From Orientallactaga sibirica (Eukaryota > Chordata > Mammalia > Rodentia > Dipodidae), in the NCBI GenBank assembly GCA_036365145.1, contig JAEOAD010000055.1, positions 3,100,001 to 3,164,000 of the forward strand: 64,000 bases of DNA, in the 5' to 3' direction. A program made the translations under genes and the position numbers. The notes under the pieces are model-generated. The model was not told where the DNA came from. It searched no databases and saw only the letters and a list, made by a program, of their open reading frames with translations. Shown piece by piece: positions 43,073-53,903 of this stretch (position 1 is its first letter; each line of letters begins with the position of its first letter).

Positions 43073-43274
43073 ATAATGGTGCACACCTTTAATCCTAGCA
43101 CTTGGGAGGCAGAGGTAGGAGGATTGCTGTGAGTTCAAGGCCACCCTGCGACTACACATGGAATTCCAGGTAAGCCTGAGCTAGAGTGAGACCCTACCTT
43201 GGAAAAACCAAAAAAATAAATAAATAATAAAAATAATTTTAAAAATAAAATCTAAAATCTTAAAAAAAAAAAAA
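43073..43274 (+). mobile_element. B1 SINE, 5'-truncated
   Basis: Starts at 'ataatggtgcacaccttt'. Its long A/AAAT tail reaches 43274. Confidence 0.9.
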
Positions 43275-43279
43275 AGAAT

Positions 43280-43505
43280 GGGCTAGAGAGATGGCTTAGC
43301 AGCTAAGGTGCCTGCCTGCGAAGCCTAAGAACACCTGTTCAAATCTCCAGGTCCCACGTTTAGCCAGATGAAAAGTGATGCAAGCAGGCAGTGTCATACA
43401 TGTGCACAAGGGGGCACATGCTTCTGGAGTTTGTTCATAGCGGCTGAGAGGCTACTGGTGCACCCATTCTCTCTGTGTGTTTCTCTCAAGTTAAAAAAGA
43501 AGAAG
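43280..43505 (+). mobile_element. DIP-type SINE
   Basis: Forward copy with additional sequence 'tgatgcaagcaggcagtgtc' in its body. Confidence 0.9.
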
Positions 43506-43636
43506 AAAGAATGGAAACTGGTGATTCCTGGGGGCGGGGGAGTCTTGTCTTTAGAGGCAGGTTGCTCATTCTCTAGTAAATAACCTGCCACCCATGATTA
43601 TGCAACTTAAATCAGTAGATTGAAAGAATGAGGTAC

Positions 43637-43795
43637 AGCCGGGCGTGGTGGTGCATGCCTTTAATCCTAGCATTCAGGAGGCAGAGGTAGGAGGATTGCC
43701 ATGAGTTCGAGGCCAGCCTGAGACTACAGAGTAAATTCCAGGTCAGCCTGGACTAGAGTGAAACCCTACCTCGAAAAACAAAACAAAACAAAAGT
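43637..43795 (+). mobile_element. B1 SINE
   Basis: Forward, near-consensus B1 with an AAAAC tail. Confidence 0.93.
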
Positions 43796-43821
43796 TAAAA
43801 AAAACACACATATATATTTAT

Positions 43822-43972
43822 TGGTTTTTCGAAGTAGGGTCTCACTCTAGCCCAGGCTGAGGCTGACCTGGAATTCACTATGTCATCTCAGGGTGGCCTC
43901 TAACTCACGGCGATCCTCCTACCTCTGCCTCCAGAGTGCTGGGATTAAAGGTGTGCACCACCACACCCAGCT
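43822..43972 (-). mobile_element. B1 SINE containing the left duplication boundary
   Basis: Reverse B1 with 'gctgag' repeated. The tandem duplication starts inside it at 43940 ('tgggattaaagg'). Confidence 0.92.
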
Positions 43973-43979
43973 TTAAAAA

Positions 43980-44188
43980 TATTTTAATTAATTTATTTAC
44001 TTATTTGAGAGAGAGAAGGAGGCTTATGTAGAGAGAATGGGTGTACCAGGGCCTCTGGTCTTTGCAAACAAACTCCAGATCCATGCACCACCTTGTAAGC
44101 ATCCGGCTTATGTGGGTACTAGCCAATCGAACCTGGATCTTTAGACTTCACAGGCAAGTGCCTTAACCACTGAGCCATCTCTCCAGCC
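43980..44188 (-). mobile_element. DIP-type SINE
   Basis: Reverse copy. Its duplicate is at 45527-45734. Confidence 0.92.
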
Positions 44189-44861
44189 TGGTATTGGGAT
44201 GATATTTTAAAGTATAAAATAAATACCCTTGCGTATATACTGATAGAGCTGATTGAATCATAAGTAAATGGGGGAGAAAACTTAACTCTTCCTTACAGAA
44301 GGATCCCAAATAATACATAGATGCTCTTTCTTCAAGGAGGTGGAGCTTAACTCAGTTATACTGAGATGGGCTTTGAACCAAGGGTGAAGTGTGCAAAGAG
44401 TTGGGTGGGGAGATGGGCTGGGAGGAACTTTCAGAGAGAGAAACCTGGCTAACACTACCCTGAGCAGGTGATTAAGGTTAATGTCACCAGTGATAAGACA
44501 TGTTGACAGTATGTACCCTGGATATGATGGCATGAGAATGGCACTTCGTGACTGTGATCTTCCTCCCAAGCTCTGTAACCCCAGGGTAAGCAGGAGAAGA
44601 AAAAAAAAAAAAAAAACATTAGATAAATCCAGAAACATTCCACAGAACGTTTGAATTGTAGTCCTCAAAATGGAAGGTCATCAGAGAAACAAGGAAAGTC
44701 TGAGAGCTGTCACACACATACGTTAAAGAGGAGGCAAAGACGATATGATACCACATCATGAGGGAAAAATGGTGGCTAAGATATGAAGCTGAGCTGATAG
44801 TAAAGACCAGTGTGGGCTCTTTAGTTGTGACAAATGTACAACAATCATGTCACACAGGGTA

Positions 44862-44999
44862 ATTTTTTTTCAAGGTAGGGTCTCATTCTAGCTGAACCTG
44901 ACCTGGAAGTCACACTCTAGCCCAGGCTGGCCTCACAGTAATCCTCCTATCTCAGCCTCTCAATCACTGAGATTAAAGGCATGTGCTGCCACACCCAGC
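44862..44999 (-). mobile_element. B1 SINE, diverged
   Basis: Reverse B1 with a scrambled middle ('gaacctgacctggaagtcac'). Confidence 0.85.
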
Positions 45000-45094
45000 T
45001 TTACATTGGAATGTTTTCAGTGAAAAAAAAACGATATATATATATGCCCTCTGTACTGTCCTTGCAACTTTTCTATAAATCGAAAATTATTCTA

Positions 45095-45302
45095 GGGCTG
45101 GAGAGATGGCTTAGTGGTTCAGGCCCTTGCCTGTGAAGCCTAAGCACCCAGGTTCGATTGCCCAGTACCCACGTAAGCCACATGCACAAGGTGGTACATG
45201 CATCTGGAGTTTGTTTGCAATGACTAGAGGCCTGGTGTGCCCATTCTCTCTTTCTCTCTCTCTCTTTCTGCCTTTCTCTCTCAAATAAATAAATATGAGA
45301 AA
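45095..45302 (+). mobile_element. DIP-type SINE
   Basis: Forward copy. Its duplicate is at 46632-46845. Confidence 0.93.
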
Positions 45303-45361
45303 AAGAAAAAAAGAAGAAAATTATTCTAAAATCAGGAGTTCATTTACATTGAGAAAATTAC

Positions 45362-45484
45362 TGGACTGGGAGATGCCTCAGTAGCATTTGCTTCATAAGT
45401 TTGAGGACCTGAGTTCAAATGCCCAGAACCCACATAAAGCCAGACACAGTAGCAAGAATGTGTAATCCCAGCCTTACTGTGATG
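45362..45484 (+). mobile_element. B4-type SINE cut by the duplication boundary
   Basis: Only the head and first part. It stops at 'ccttactgtgatg', where copy B begins. Confidence 0.75.
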
Positions 45485-45526
45485 GTTGGGATTAAAGGTG
45501 TGCACCACCACACCCAGCTTTAAAAA

Positions 45527-45734
45527 TATTTTAATTAATTTATTTACTTATTTGAGAGAGAGAAGGAGGCTTTGTAGAGAGAATGGGTGTACCAGGGCCT
45601 CTGGTCTTTGCAAACAAACTCCAGATCCATGCACCACCTTGTAAGCATCCGCTTATGTGGGTACTAGCCAATCGAACCTGGATCTTTAGACTTCACAGGC
45701 AAGTGCCTTAACCACTGAGCCATCTCTCCAGCCT
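45527..45734 (-). mobile_element. DIP-type SINE (duplicated)
   Basis: Duplicate of 43980-44188. Confidence 0.92.
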
Positions 45735-46400
45735 GGTATTGGGATGATATTTTAAAGTATAAAATAAATACCCTTGCGTATATACTGATAGAGCTGATTG
45801 AATCATAAGTAAATGGGGGAGAAAACTTAACTCTTCCTTACAGAAGGATCCCAAATAATACATAGATGCTCTTTCTTCAAGGAGGTGGAGCTTAACTCAG
45901 TTATACTGAGATGGGCTTTGAACCAAGGGTGAAGTGTGCAAAGAGTTGGGTGGGGGAGATGGGCTGGGAGGAACTTTCAGAGGAGAAACCTGGCGAACAC
46001 TACCCTGAGCAGGTGATTAAGGTTAATGTCACCAGTGATAAGACATGTTGACAGTATGTACCCTGGATATGATGGCATGAGAATGGCACTTCGTGACTGT
46101 GATCTTCCTCCCAAGCTCTATAACCCCAGGGTAAGCAGGAGAAGAAAAAAAAAAAACATTAGATAAATCCAGAAACATTCCACAGAACGTTTGAATTGTA
46201 GTCCTCAAAATAAAAGGTCATCAGAGAAACAAGGAAAGTCTGAGAACTGTCACACACATACGTTAAAGAGGAGGCAAAGACGATATGATACCACATCATG
46301 AGGGAAAAATGGTGGCTAAGATATGAAGCTGAGCTGATAGTAAAGACCAGTGTGGGCTCTTTAGTTGTGACAAATGTACAACAATCATGTCACACAGGGT

Positions 46401-46539
46401 GATTTTTTTCAAGGTAAGGTCTCATTCTAGCTGAACCTGACCTGGAAGTCACACTCTAGCCCAGGCTGGCCTCACAGTAATCCTCCTATCTCAGCCTCCC
46501 AAGTACTGAGATTAAAGGCATGTGCTGCCACACCCAGCT
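46401..46539 (-). mobile_element. B1 SINE (duplicated)
   Basis: Duplicate of 44862-44999. Here 'cctcccaagtactgag' is closer to the B1 consensus than copy A. Confidence 0.85.
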
Positions 46540-46631
46540 TTACATTGGAATGTTTTCAGTGAAAAAAAAAATTATATATATGCCCTCTGTACTGTCCTTG
46601 CAACTTTTCTATAAATTGAAAATTATTCTAG

Positions 46632-46845
46632 GGCTGGAGAGATGGCTTAGTGGTTCAGGCCCTTGCCTGTGAAGCCTAAGGACCCAGGTTCGATTGCCCA
46701 GTACCCACGTAAGCCACATGCACAAGGTGGTACATGCATCTGGAGTTTGTTTGCAATGACTAGAGGCCCTGGTGTGCCCATTCTCTCTTTCTCTCTCTCT
46801 CTCTCTTTCTGCCTTTCTCTCTCAAATAAATAAATATGAGAAAAA
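46632..46845 (+). mobile_element. DIP-type SINE (duplicated)
   Basis: Duplicate of 45095-45302, with a longer (CT)n. Confidence 0.93.
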
Positions 46846-46903
46846 GAAAAAAAGAAGAAAATTATTCTAAAATCAGGAGTTCATTTACATTGAGAAAATT
46901 ACT

Positions 46904-47108
46904 GGACTGGGAGATGCCTCAGTAGCATTTGCTTCATAAGTTTGAGGACCTGAGTTCAAATGCCCAGAACCCACATAAAGCCAGACACAGTAGCAAGAAT
47001 GTGTAATCCCAGCCTTACTGTGATGAGATGAGAGGTAGAGACAAGAGAATATTACACATTCAGGAGCCAGTCAGCCTGGCATTCACAGTGAACAAGAAGA
47101 GGCCTTGC
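46904..47108 (+). mobile_element. B4-type SINE, left part
   Basis: The complete version of the element truncated at 45484. It is interrupted by a DIP-type SINE at 47109 and resumes at 47345. Confidence 0.78.
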
Positions 47109-47344
47109 GGGCTAGAGAGATGGCTTAGCAGTTAAGGCACATGCCTGCAAAGCCTAAGGACCCCGGTTCGATTTTCCAGGTCCCATGTAAGCCAGATGCA
47201 TATGGTGGCGCATGCACCTGAAGTTTGTTTGCAGTGGCTAGAGGCCCTGGTGTGCCCATTCTCACCTTCTCTCTGTGTGTGTCTCTCTCTCCCTCTCTCT
47301 CTCTGTCTCTAATAAACAAATAAAAATAAATCTTAAAAAAAAAA
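47109..47344 (+). mobile_element. DIP-type SINE in a B4-type SINE
   Basis: Flanked by AAGAGGCCTTGC (47097) and AAGAGGTCTTGC (47344). Confidence 0.92.
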
Positions 47345-47475
47345 GAGGTCTTGCCTCAAACAAGGTAGAAGACTAGGACCAACACTTGAGGTTGTTCTTT
47401 GACTTCCACGTGCTTCCCATGGCATGTGTACTAGTGTGATGCACGCGCACACACTCAAAGATAATTTAAAACAAC
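47345..47475 (+). mobile_element. B4-type SINE, right part
   Basis: 'gaggttgttctttgacttcc' and 'ttcccatggcatgtg', the B4 3' signature. Confidence 0.75.
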
Positions 47476-47489
47476 AAAGAAAATTGCTA

Positions 47490-47600
47490 TAAGATGCCAT
47501 ATTTGTTTTCTGAGGCTACTGTAGCAAATGACCACAAACTTGTTCACTTAAAACACCAGAAAATGGTTTTTTTAATATGTTATTTTACTATTTAAAAAAG
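47490..47600 (+). mobile_element. Ancient mammalian repeat, fragment 1
   Basis: 'ttctgaggctactgtagcaa', 'atgaccacaaacttg' and 'ttaaaacacc' match a widespread old repeat I cannot name. It may continue at 48400-48620 and 48890-48960. Confidence 0.5.
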
Positions 47601-47603
47601 GAG

Positions 47604-47789
47604 GAGCTGGAGAGATGGCTTAGCGGTTAAGGTGTTTGCCTGTGAAGCCTAAGGACCCAGGTTCCATTCCCCATTATCCACATAAGCCAGATGCAGAGGT
47701 AGCGCATGTGTCTGGAGTTTGGCTTCAGGCCCTGGTGTGCCCATTTTCTCTCTTTCTCTCTCTGCCTCTTTTTTCTTATAAATAAATAT
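47604..47789 (+). mobile_element. DIP-type SINE
   Basis: Forward copy with part of the body missing ('gagtttggcttcaggccctg'). Confidence 0.9.
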
Positions 47790-47791
47790 TA

Positions 47792-48009
47792 TTTATTTTA
47801 TTTTATTTTTATTTATTAGCAACAGACGGAGAAAGAGGGAAGGGCGGGTGAAGAGAATGGGCTCAGGGCCTCCAGCCACTGCAAATGAACTCCAGATGCA
47901 TGCGCCACCTTGTGCATCTGGCTTATGTGAGTCCTGGGGAATTGAGCCTCAAACTGGGGTTCTTAGGCTTCACAGGCAAGCCCTTAACTGCTAAGCCATA
48001 TCTCTAGAC
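47792..48009 (-). mobile_element. DIP-type SINE, duplicated B-box variant
   Basis: Reverse copy with 'ttgagcctcaaactggggtt', the decayed reverse form of the variant at 13106. It forms an inverted pair with 47604-47789. Confidence 0.9.
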
Positions 48010-48023
48010 CAATAAATATTATT

Positions 48024-48248
48024 TTAAAATATCTTATTTATTTATTTGAGAGAGAGGCAGATAGAGAACAGGTGAGCCAGGGCCTCTAGCCATTGCAGAT
48101 GGGCACACCAGAGCCTGAAGCCACTGCAAACAAACTCCAGACACATGCGCCACCTCTGCATCTGGCTTATGTGGATAATGGGGAATGGAACCTGGGTCCT
48201 TAGGCTTCACAGGCAAACACCTTAACTGCTAAGCCACATCCCCAGCTC
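48024..48248 (-). mobile_element. DIP-type SINE with internal duplication
   Basis: 'gccagggcctctagccattg' is followed by a second 'caccagagcctgaagccact', a tandem doubling of about 35 bases. Confidence 0.9.
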
Positions 48249-48301
48249 CTCCTTTTTAAAATAATAAAAATAACATATTTTTAAAAACCCACCAGAAATT
48301 T

Positions 48302-48385
48302 AGCTGAGGGCGTAGCTCAGTGATAAAACACTTGCCAAACATTTGAAAAGGTCTGAATTTGATCCCCAGCACCAAAATACAACAT
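48302..48385 (+). mobile_element. ID (BC1-like) SINE
   Basis: 'gggcgtagctcagtgataaa', then 'gaatttgatccccagcacc' and an A-rich tail. Confidence 0.78.
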
Positions 48386-48399
48386 AGCACAAAACAGTT

Positions 48400-48620
48400 G
48401 TGGGTGCTGGAAGTCTGAAATCAGTGGCCGTAGTGAGTAAGTAGTGTCCCCTTTACAAGCTGGGGGCGGGGCTTAGGGAGATCATCTGTTTCTTGGCTTT
48501 CTGCAGCTTCTAGAGTGCTCTTCTTGGGCTTGTGAACTTCCCCTGTCTTCCAAAGCTGAAATGTCTTCAATTCTCTCTGCTTCTGTCTTCCTGTCACCTT
48601 CTGCCTTCTGCAACTAGAAA
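48400..48620 (+). mobile_element. Ancient mammalian repeat, fragment 2
   Basis: 'gctggaagtctgaaatcagt', 'cttctgtcttcctgtcacc', plausibly the same old element as 47490. Weak assignment. Confidence 0.4.
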
Positions 48621-48631
48621 ATTTCACTTTG

Positions 48632-48787
48632 CTTCTTGGTTGTTTTGTTTTGTTTTTCGAGGTAGGGTCTCACTTAGCCCAAGCTGGAATTCACTCTGGA
48701 GTCTCAGGGTGGCCTCAAATTCACAGCGATCCTCCTACCTCTGCCTCCCAAGTGCTGGGATTAAAGGCGGGCACCACCACGCCCAGC
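48632..48787 (-). mobile_element. B1 SINE
   Basis: Reverse B1 flanked by 'actttgcttctt' (48625) and 'gctttgcttctt' (48792). Confidence 0.92.
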
Positions 48788-48799
48788 TTTCGCTTTGCT

Positions 48800-49282
48800 T
48801 CTTTCTTATAACAAATGACACGTGATTTCATGTGGAGCCCATGCAGATCGTCCAAGAGAATCTCCTTTATCCCAGGAGCTTTAATCACATCTGTAAATTC
48901 TTTTTTCTTTCTTGCCATATAGGATGATTTTTCAGCCTATTAAGATGCCAAGCAAGTTATTCGTTCTGCCTGAGCATCCCATTCCTCATGGGAAATTACA
49001 TATGCAAATATAAGTAAATTAGTCCTTCAGTTTTTAGAAGGGAAAGATAGCCTCTTGTCTATCTGGACATGAGACCCAGCACTCCTCCTTCCCTCCTGTT
49101 CCCTATCTGCTCCTCTATATGCTCCCACCTTCACAATGGTGGGGATCCAGAAACTAACTGCCACTTAGTAATGACATCTGCACTGATGGTCCTGCTTCCC
49201 AATCCAAGGCTCCCGCTTTTTCTTTCCACTCAGGAAGGGGCAGGCCAGGGTTGGAGCCGAGTGTTAGAAATCTCTCAGTTCA
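48800..49282. other. Intergenic, no gene
   Basis: Single-copy-looking, apart from a possible tail of the old repeat at 48890-48960. Confidence 0.5.
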
Positions 49283-49472
49283 GGGCTGGAGAGATGGCTT
49301 AGGGGTTAAGGCATTTGCCTGCAAAGCCAAAGGATCCTGGTTCGATTCTCCAGGACCCAGGTAAGCCAGATGCACATGGGGGCACATGCATCTGGAATTA
49401 GTTTGCAGTGGCTGGAAGCAAGCCCTGGTGTGCCCGTTCTCTCTCTCAAATAACTAAATAAAATATATTTAA
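49283..49472 (+). mobile_element. DIP-type SINE
   Basis: Forward copy flanked by AGAAATCTCT (49266 and 49475). Its CT tract is very short. Confidence 0.93.
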
Positions 49473-49484
49473 AAGAAATCTCTT

Positions 49485-50245
49485 AATTCCTTGACTTCCT
49501 CGAATTGCTGTTCCTTGTCTGTACAATGGGGGTAGAGGTTCCCTGTGTGGCTCTCAGCCCATTTCAAAGGTAGGAGTGGAATCTTGGGGGTGGGGGAAGC
49601 AGCTGAGCTCTCAGAGAACTTCATTAGCCCTCACGTGACACCCCAGACAGACACGAGCCTGGGCCCTGGGCCTGGCGTGATCTGGGTCATTTCAGTCAAA
49701 GGTCAGTCCTTCATGACCAGCTGCAACTGGCCTGGCCCTGGACATTGCAGGTTTCCCCCCCAATCCTTTCCCTCTCTCAAAGGGCAGGGTTCTTATATGA
49801 GCCCCGGAATGCACAGGTGTAAATATGCACACATGTCTCTGGTTATGTTTCCACAGGCATATCCGAGTGTGTACATGGGATGTGTGAAAAGCATGAACAT
49901 GTCTGTGCACAAGTCTGTGGGTCCATGTCTGTGTGCACTAGTGTGTGAGTGCCACAGGCATTCTCACAGGAGCATGTGCCTGTGTTCTATGTGACAGGGT
50001 GTGCATGGCAGTGTCTATGAGATGCCCAGCCAAGCTGGGACAACTGGTTCTTTGGGGGTGGTTCTTTGACCCTGTACCCCTAAATCTTCCACTCAGTAAC
50101 ATGCTTAGGGCTCCAGTCTAAGTGGTCACTCACTACTCTTCCCATTAGTCCAATGCTATTAGGAGAAGCCAGAACCCTGAAGTGAATCCTCCGAGTGGTC
50201 CAGGGGACACTGGAATGCTCCCTCCCTCCTTCCCTTCCTTCCTTT
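49485..50245. other. Intergenic, no gene
   Basis: TG/CA-rich from about 49810 to 50010 without a clear repeat unit. A short MIR-like piece lies at 49485-49540. No exon recognised. Confidence 0.5.
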
Positions 50246-50474
50246 CTTTTTATTTTTATTGATTTATCTGACAGAGATCAAGAGGGAAAGAGAGACAGAG
50301 AGGGAGGGAGGGAGAGAGAATGGGCACACCAGGGCCTCCCAGCCACTGCAAACGAACTCCAGATGCATGAGCCACCTTGTGCATCTGGCTTTATGTGGGT
50401 CCTGGGGAATCGAACCTGGATCCTTTGGCTTTGCAGGCAAATGCCTTAACCACTAAGCCATTCCTTCAGCCCCA
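50246..50474 (-). mobile_element. DIP-type SINE
   Basis: Reverse full-length copy. Confidence 0.92.
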
Positions 50475-50488
50475 TTTTTATTTTTCAG

Positions 50489-50702
50489 TATATTTTATTT
50501 ATTTATTTGAGAGAGAGAAAGAGGCAAAAAGATAGAGAGGGAGAGAGAGAGAATGGGCATGCCAGAGCTTCTGACCACTGCAAATGAACTCCAGATGCAT
50601 GCGCCCCCTTGTGCATCTGGCTTATGTGGGTCCTGGACAGTCGAACCATGATCCTTTGGCTTTGCAGGCAAATACCTTAACTGCTAAGTCTCTTTCCAGC
50701 CC
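50489..50702 (-). mobile_element. DIP-type SINE
   Basis: Reverse copy. The head has lost a few bases ('ctgctaagtctctttccagc'). Confidence 0.92.
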
Positions 50703-50721
50703 TTATTTTAATATTTATTTA

Positions 50722-50872
50722 TTTGTTTGTTTGTTTTGAGGTATGGCTTCTCTGTAGCCCAGGCTGACCTGGAATTCACTATGTAGTCTCAGGGTGGCCT
50801 CAAACTCATGGCAATCCTCCTACCTCTGCCTCCCAAGTGCTGGGATTAAAGACATGGACCACCATGCCTGAC
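50722..50872 (-). mobile_element. B1 SINE
   Basis: Reverse B1 with a (TTTG)n tail. Confidence 0.92.
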
Positions 50873-50884
50873 TTCCTTTTTATT

Positions 50885-50958
50885 TTGATGGCACTGGGGA
50901 TAAAATGCATAACCTGAACATGCAAGGCAAATGCTTTGCCACTGAGCTACATCCTCAG
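50885..50958 (-). mobile_element. ID (BC1-like) SINE
   Basis: Reverse ID: 'ggcactggggataaaatgca', 'tgctttgccactgagctaca', 'tcctcag'. Confidence 0.78.
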
Positions 50959-50959
50959 A

Positions 50960-51717
50960 CTCCTTTTCATCCTCACTGAGTGTTCCATTCTGTTTCTTAC
51001 CCCTGCCTCTCTTTTGAACTTGTCATGGACCCCTGAAGGTACTTCCCACATGCAGTGCATGGCAAAGACTTGGGAATTATGTTGCCTGTTCCCACCAGGC
51101 GACCTTCCGCCAAGACTAAAAAAGGTGAAAGGCAGCAGTCTCTCTTGAACTGGAACAAACTCTAGGGCACAAGTCACATTCCAGGGCCCCTTGTGGGATT
51201 GGCTGCTGAGCCTGGAGCTGCTGCTGGCCTGGTTTCTTCCCCTACCCTGCTCTGCTTTTCCCAGCCCCTAGGCATTCTTCTTGCTGTTCATTATCTTTAA
51301 GACAGGGTCTCACCATGTAGCCCAGGCTGGCCTGGAACTGGATATCCTCCTGCCTCAGCCTCCCAAGTGATGAGATTAAAGGCATGCTCCACCCATGCTT
51401 GGCCATGGAATTCTTCTCATAAACTGGTCTCTTGGGGACTCCTCACCTCAGGGTTTGTTCTCTGGGAGCTGTTTCCCTGTCTCCCCACAACCCACTGTTG
51501 CAAAGAGGACCCTGAAGCTCACAAGGGATGCTAGTCTTCAGAGACGCCCTTGTCAGCTGTGATATTAATATTGTCGACATCACAGGATCCAGACTCCCCC
51601 AGGAGACAAGCGTCGGGGATGTCTGAGAAAGTTTCCAGATGAGAAGACCCACTCTAGCTGTGGGGTAAACCATCCCATGGGCTGAGGTTATATACTGAAT
51701 AAAAAGGAGAAAGTGAG
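50960..51717. other. Intergenic, no gene
   Basis: Holds one old reverse B1 at about 51293-51405 ('gacagggtctcaccatgtag'). The rest is not recognised. Confidence 0.5.
51293..51405 (-). mobile_element. B1 SINE, very old
   Basis: Diverged reverse monomer close to 7SL/PB1 type ('cctcagcctcccaagtgatg'). Confidence 0.75.
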
Positions 51718-51922
51718 GCTGGAGAGATGGATCAGTGGTTAAAGGCATTTGTTTACAAAGCCTGATGGCCTGGGTTCGATTCCCCAGTAACCACGTAAAG
51801 CCAGATGCAGAAACTGGTGTGTGTCTGGAGTTCATTTGTAGTGGCAAGAGGCCCTGGTACACTCATACTCTCTCTTGCTCTCTGTCTGCCTCTTTCTCTC
51901 TCTGTCTCAAATAAATAAATAA
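51718..51922 (+). mobile_element. DIP-type SINE
   Basis: Forward copy of the 'gttaaaggc...cctgatggcctggg' subtype, also seen at 22446, 56018 and 62914. Confidence 0.92.
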
Positions 51923-51923
51923 C

Positions 51924-52082
51924 TTTTTTTTTTTTTTTGGTTTTTTTGAGGTAGGGTCTCACTCTGGCCCAGGCTGACCTGGAATTCACTACGTAGTCTC
52001 AGGGTGGCTTCGAACTCTCGGCTATCCTCCTACCTCTGCCTCCCGAGTGCTGGGATTAAAGGCGTGCGCCACCACGCCCGGC
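51924..52082 (-). mobile_element. B1 SINE in a DIP-type tail
   Basis: Near-consensus reverse B1. AATAAATAACTTTTTT occurs before and after (right copy 52083-52098), so the target was the DIP A tail. Confidence 0.94.
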
Positions 52083-52257
52083 AATAAATAACTTTTTTAT
52101 TTTATTTAATTTTACATTCATGTTGGTGCCTCCGGTAGCCTCCTCCCTGACCTCCCCTCTCCGAAGTGACCCTCCTCATTGGGGAATGAGAGTCATGCAT
52201 TATGGGGGTAGCCCACAGTTATGGGGGAGAGGCAAAGTCTCTGTGCATAATGACCCA

Positions 52258-52375
52258 ACTTGTTTACAGTGGCTGGAGGCCCTGGCACACCCATTCTCTC
52301 TCCCCCCCTCTCTCTCTCTCTCTCTCTGCCTCTTTCTCTCTGTCTGTCACTCTCAAATAAAAATAATATACATAT
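52258..52375 (+). mobile_element. DIP-type SINE, 5'-truncated
   Basis: Only the last about 115 bases, from 'tgtttacagtggctggagg'. Confidence 0.88.
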
Positions 52376-52439
52376 AGAAAGTTCCAAGATGCTGTCATTA
52401 ATTAGCCAGAGGCCCAGAGAAGAGATAGCTTTACAAAAA

Positions 52440-52614
52440 ATTATTTATTTATTTATTTGAGAGAGAGAACACCAGGGCCTCTTGCCACTGCAAACGAACT
52501 CCAGATGCAAGTGCCACTTTGTATATCTGGCATTATATGGGTTCTGGGGAATGGAACCTAGACTATCAGGCTTTGCAAGCAAGGGCCTTTAACCGCTGAG
52601 CCATCTCTCCAGAC
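52440..52614 (-). mobile_element. DIP-type SINE
   Basis: Reverse copy with a shortened GA stretch. Confidence 0.92.
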
Positions 52615-52615
52615 C

Positions 52616-53845
52616 AAGTCTGGGATTTTATCATAGTAATGAGAAAAGTAACTAACACAAGAGCTGACCTTCACCTCCTCTGTAGGCCTCAGGTCTTTGG
52701 CTTAGGAAGGTTTCTGAGCCTTCTGGTGTCCCTGAGTCCTGAGAGTGTCACCTTAAGCCATAATCTCTCTTTGGGAAATGAAACACTTGGGGTCTGAAGG
52801 TAGAAAAGGGAGGAAGATAGGGCCTGGCCTGGTTAAGAAGTCCTCTGCTACTCTGCTGGTCCCCTTCACCACACTGCTGCAGGGGCGGACCTCTGGAAGG
52901 CTTGGAAGATGGGTCCTTCAGGTAACGAAGTCTTGGTCTCCTTAACTCACCTAAGCCCTGCATGGTGCCAAGGCACCCTTCTATCAGCCCCACACTCAAA
53001 CCAACTGAGCTAAGTAGCCAGACCAAAGGCACTGTTTTAGATCCGGAGAGACGTGGATCCTCTTTTCCACTCTCCATCACATGGATGAGTGGCTTGAAGG
53101 GAGTCAACCTGTAGTCCAGGGCACGCATCTCCTCTCTTGGGAAAGATCAGCAGTGAACACAGAAAGATAGCATTTCACAAGATTGAAGTGTCCATGCCGT
53201 GCCTCGTGCCCGTGGCACTGTTTGAACGAATGAACTGGGTACTTACCTGGCCTGTGACTTAGTTTCTTCCCTTGTAACAGGAGTGACCTCACAGGTTCTT
53301 GTGAGGATCAAGTGGGATAAGGCATGCAGAGCAGCTGGCAGGCCCCTGGCACACAGCGAGCTTTGGGCGTTGGTAGCTATTTTTGTTCTTGTTATGTAGC
53401 ATGGGTTGTATAACGCTCTGTTCTGTGGCCTCGCTTACTTGACACGGCTCCCAAGCTTTGTGACAGTCAGAGGACACTGCACAAAGGACACGCTGGTAGA
53501 AGCAGAGTTTGAAAGGCTTTCCCTTCCCTGTCCCACCTGCCTCACCTTTAATGTCCCTCTCCCTTGCTTAAAAAGGACCAGAAGGTTCCCTAGGGGCTCC
53601 ATGCACAGGGCAGGGTCCCCAGTGGGTGCTCAGAGCAGGTGAGCTAACCTGGGTAGGGAAGGTGTGTGTCTCTACAGCTTCAGGGCCCACCGCGTGTTTT
53701 CTTTTTTCCCCTGTTTGTTGAGGTGGACAGAAGTCATGCAGATCTCACCTTTGGCCTCTTTCTCTGAGCACTTATTCAAAGTGGATCTTGTTTCATTTTG
53801 TTTCTTCAAGTTATAAAAATGTATTTATTTTGGTAAGATTACTCC
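52616..53845. other. Repeat-poor intergenic stretch
   Basis: No gene recognised. A MIR fragment lies at about 53245-53400. Confidence 0.5.
53245..53400 (+). mobile_element. MIR fragment
   Basis: 'cttagtttcttcccttgtaa', 'ttgtgaggatcaagtgggat', 'cccctggcacacagcgagct'. Confidence 0.7.
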
Positions 53846-53852
53846 TTTCAAT

Positions 53853-53860
53853 TTTTAAAT

Positions 53861-53903
<43 letters not shown>

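Larger units (their letters stand above)
44190..45360 (+). mobile_element. Old L1 3'UTR (copy A)
   Basis: Words of old mammalian L1 3' ends: 'aaacaaggaaagtctgagag', 'ctctttagttgtgacaaatg' and 'tgtactgtccttgcaacttt', then 'aaaattattct'. A B1 (44862-44999) and a DIP-type SINE (45095-45302) interrupt it. Confidence 0.7.
43940..45484 (+). repeat. Tandem duplication, copy A
   Basis: About 1.55 kb that recurs almost unchanged directly downstream (offset 1547 at the start). It holds a B1 end, a DIP-type SINE, an old L1 3'UTR with an inner B1, a second DIP-type SINE and the first part of a B4-type SINE. Confidence 0.97.
45736..46900 (+). mobile_element. Old L1 3'UTR (copy B)
   Basis: Duplicate of 44190-45360, with the inner B1 at 46401-46539. 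Confidence 0.7.
45487..47025 (+). repeat. Tandem duplication, copy B
   Basis: Near-identical repeat of 43940-45484. By eye about 15-25 substitutions and short indels separate the two (for example 45632 'catccgctt' against 'catccggctt'). Confidence 0.97.
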
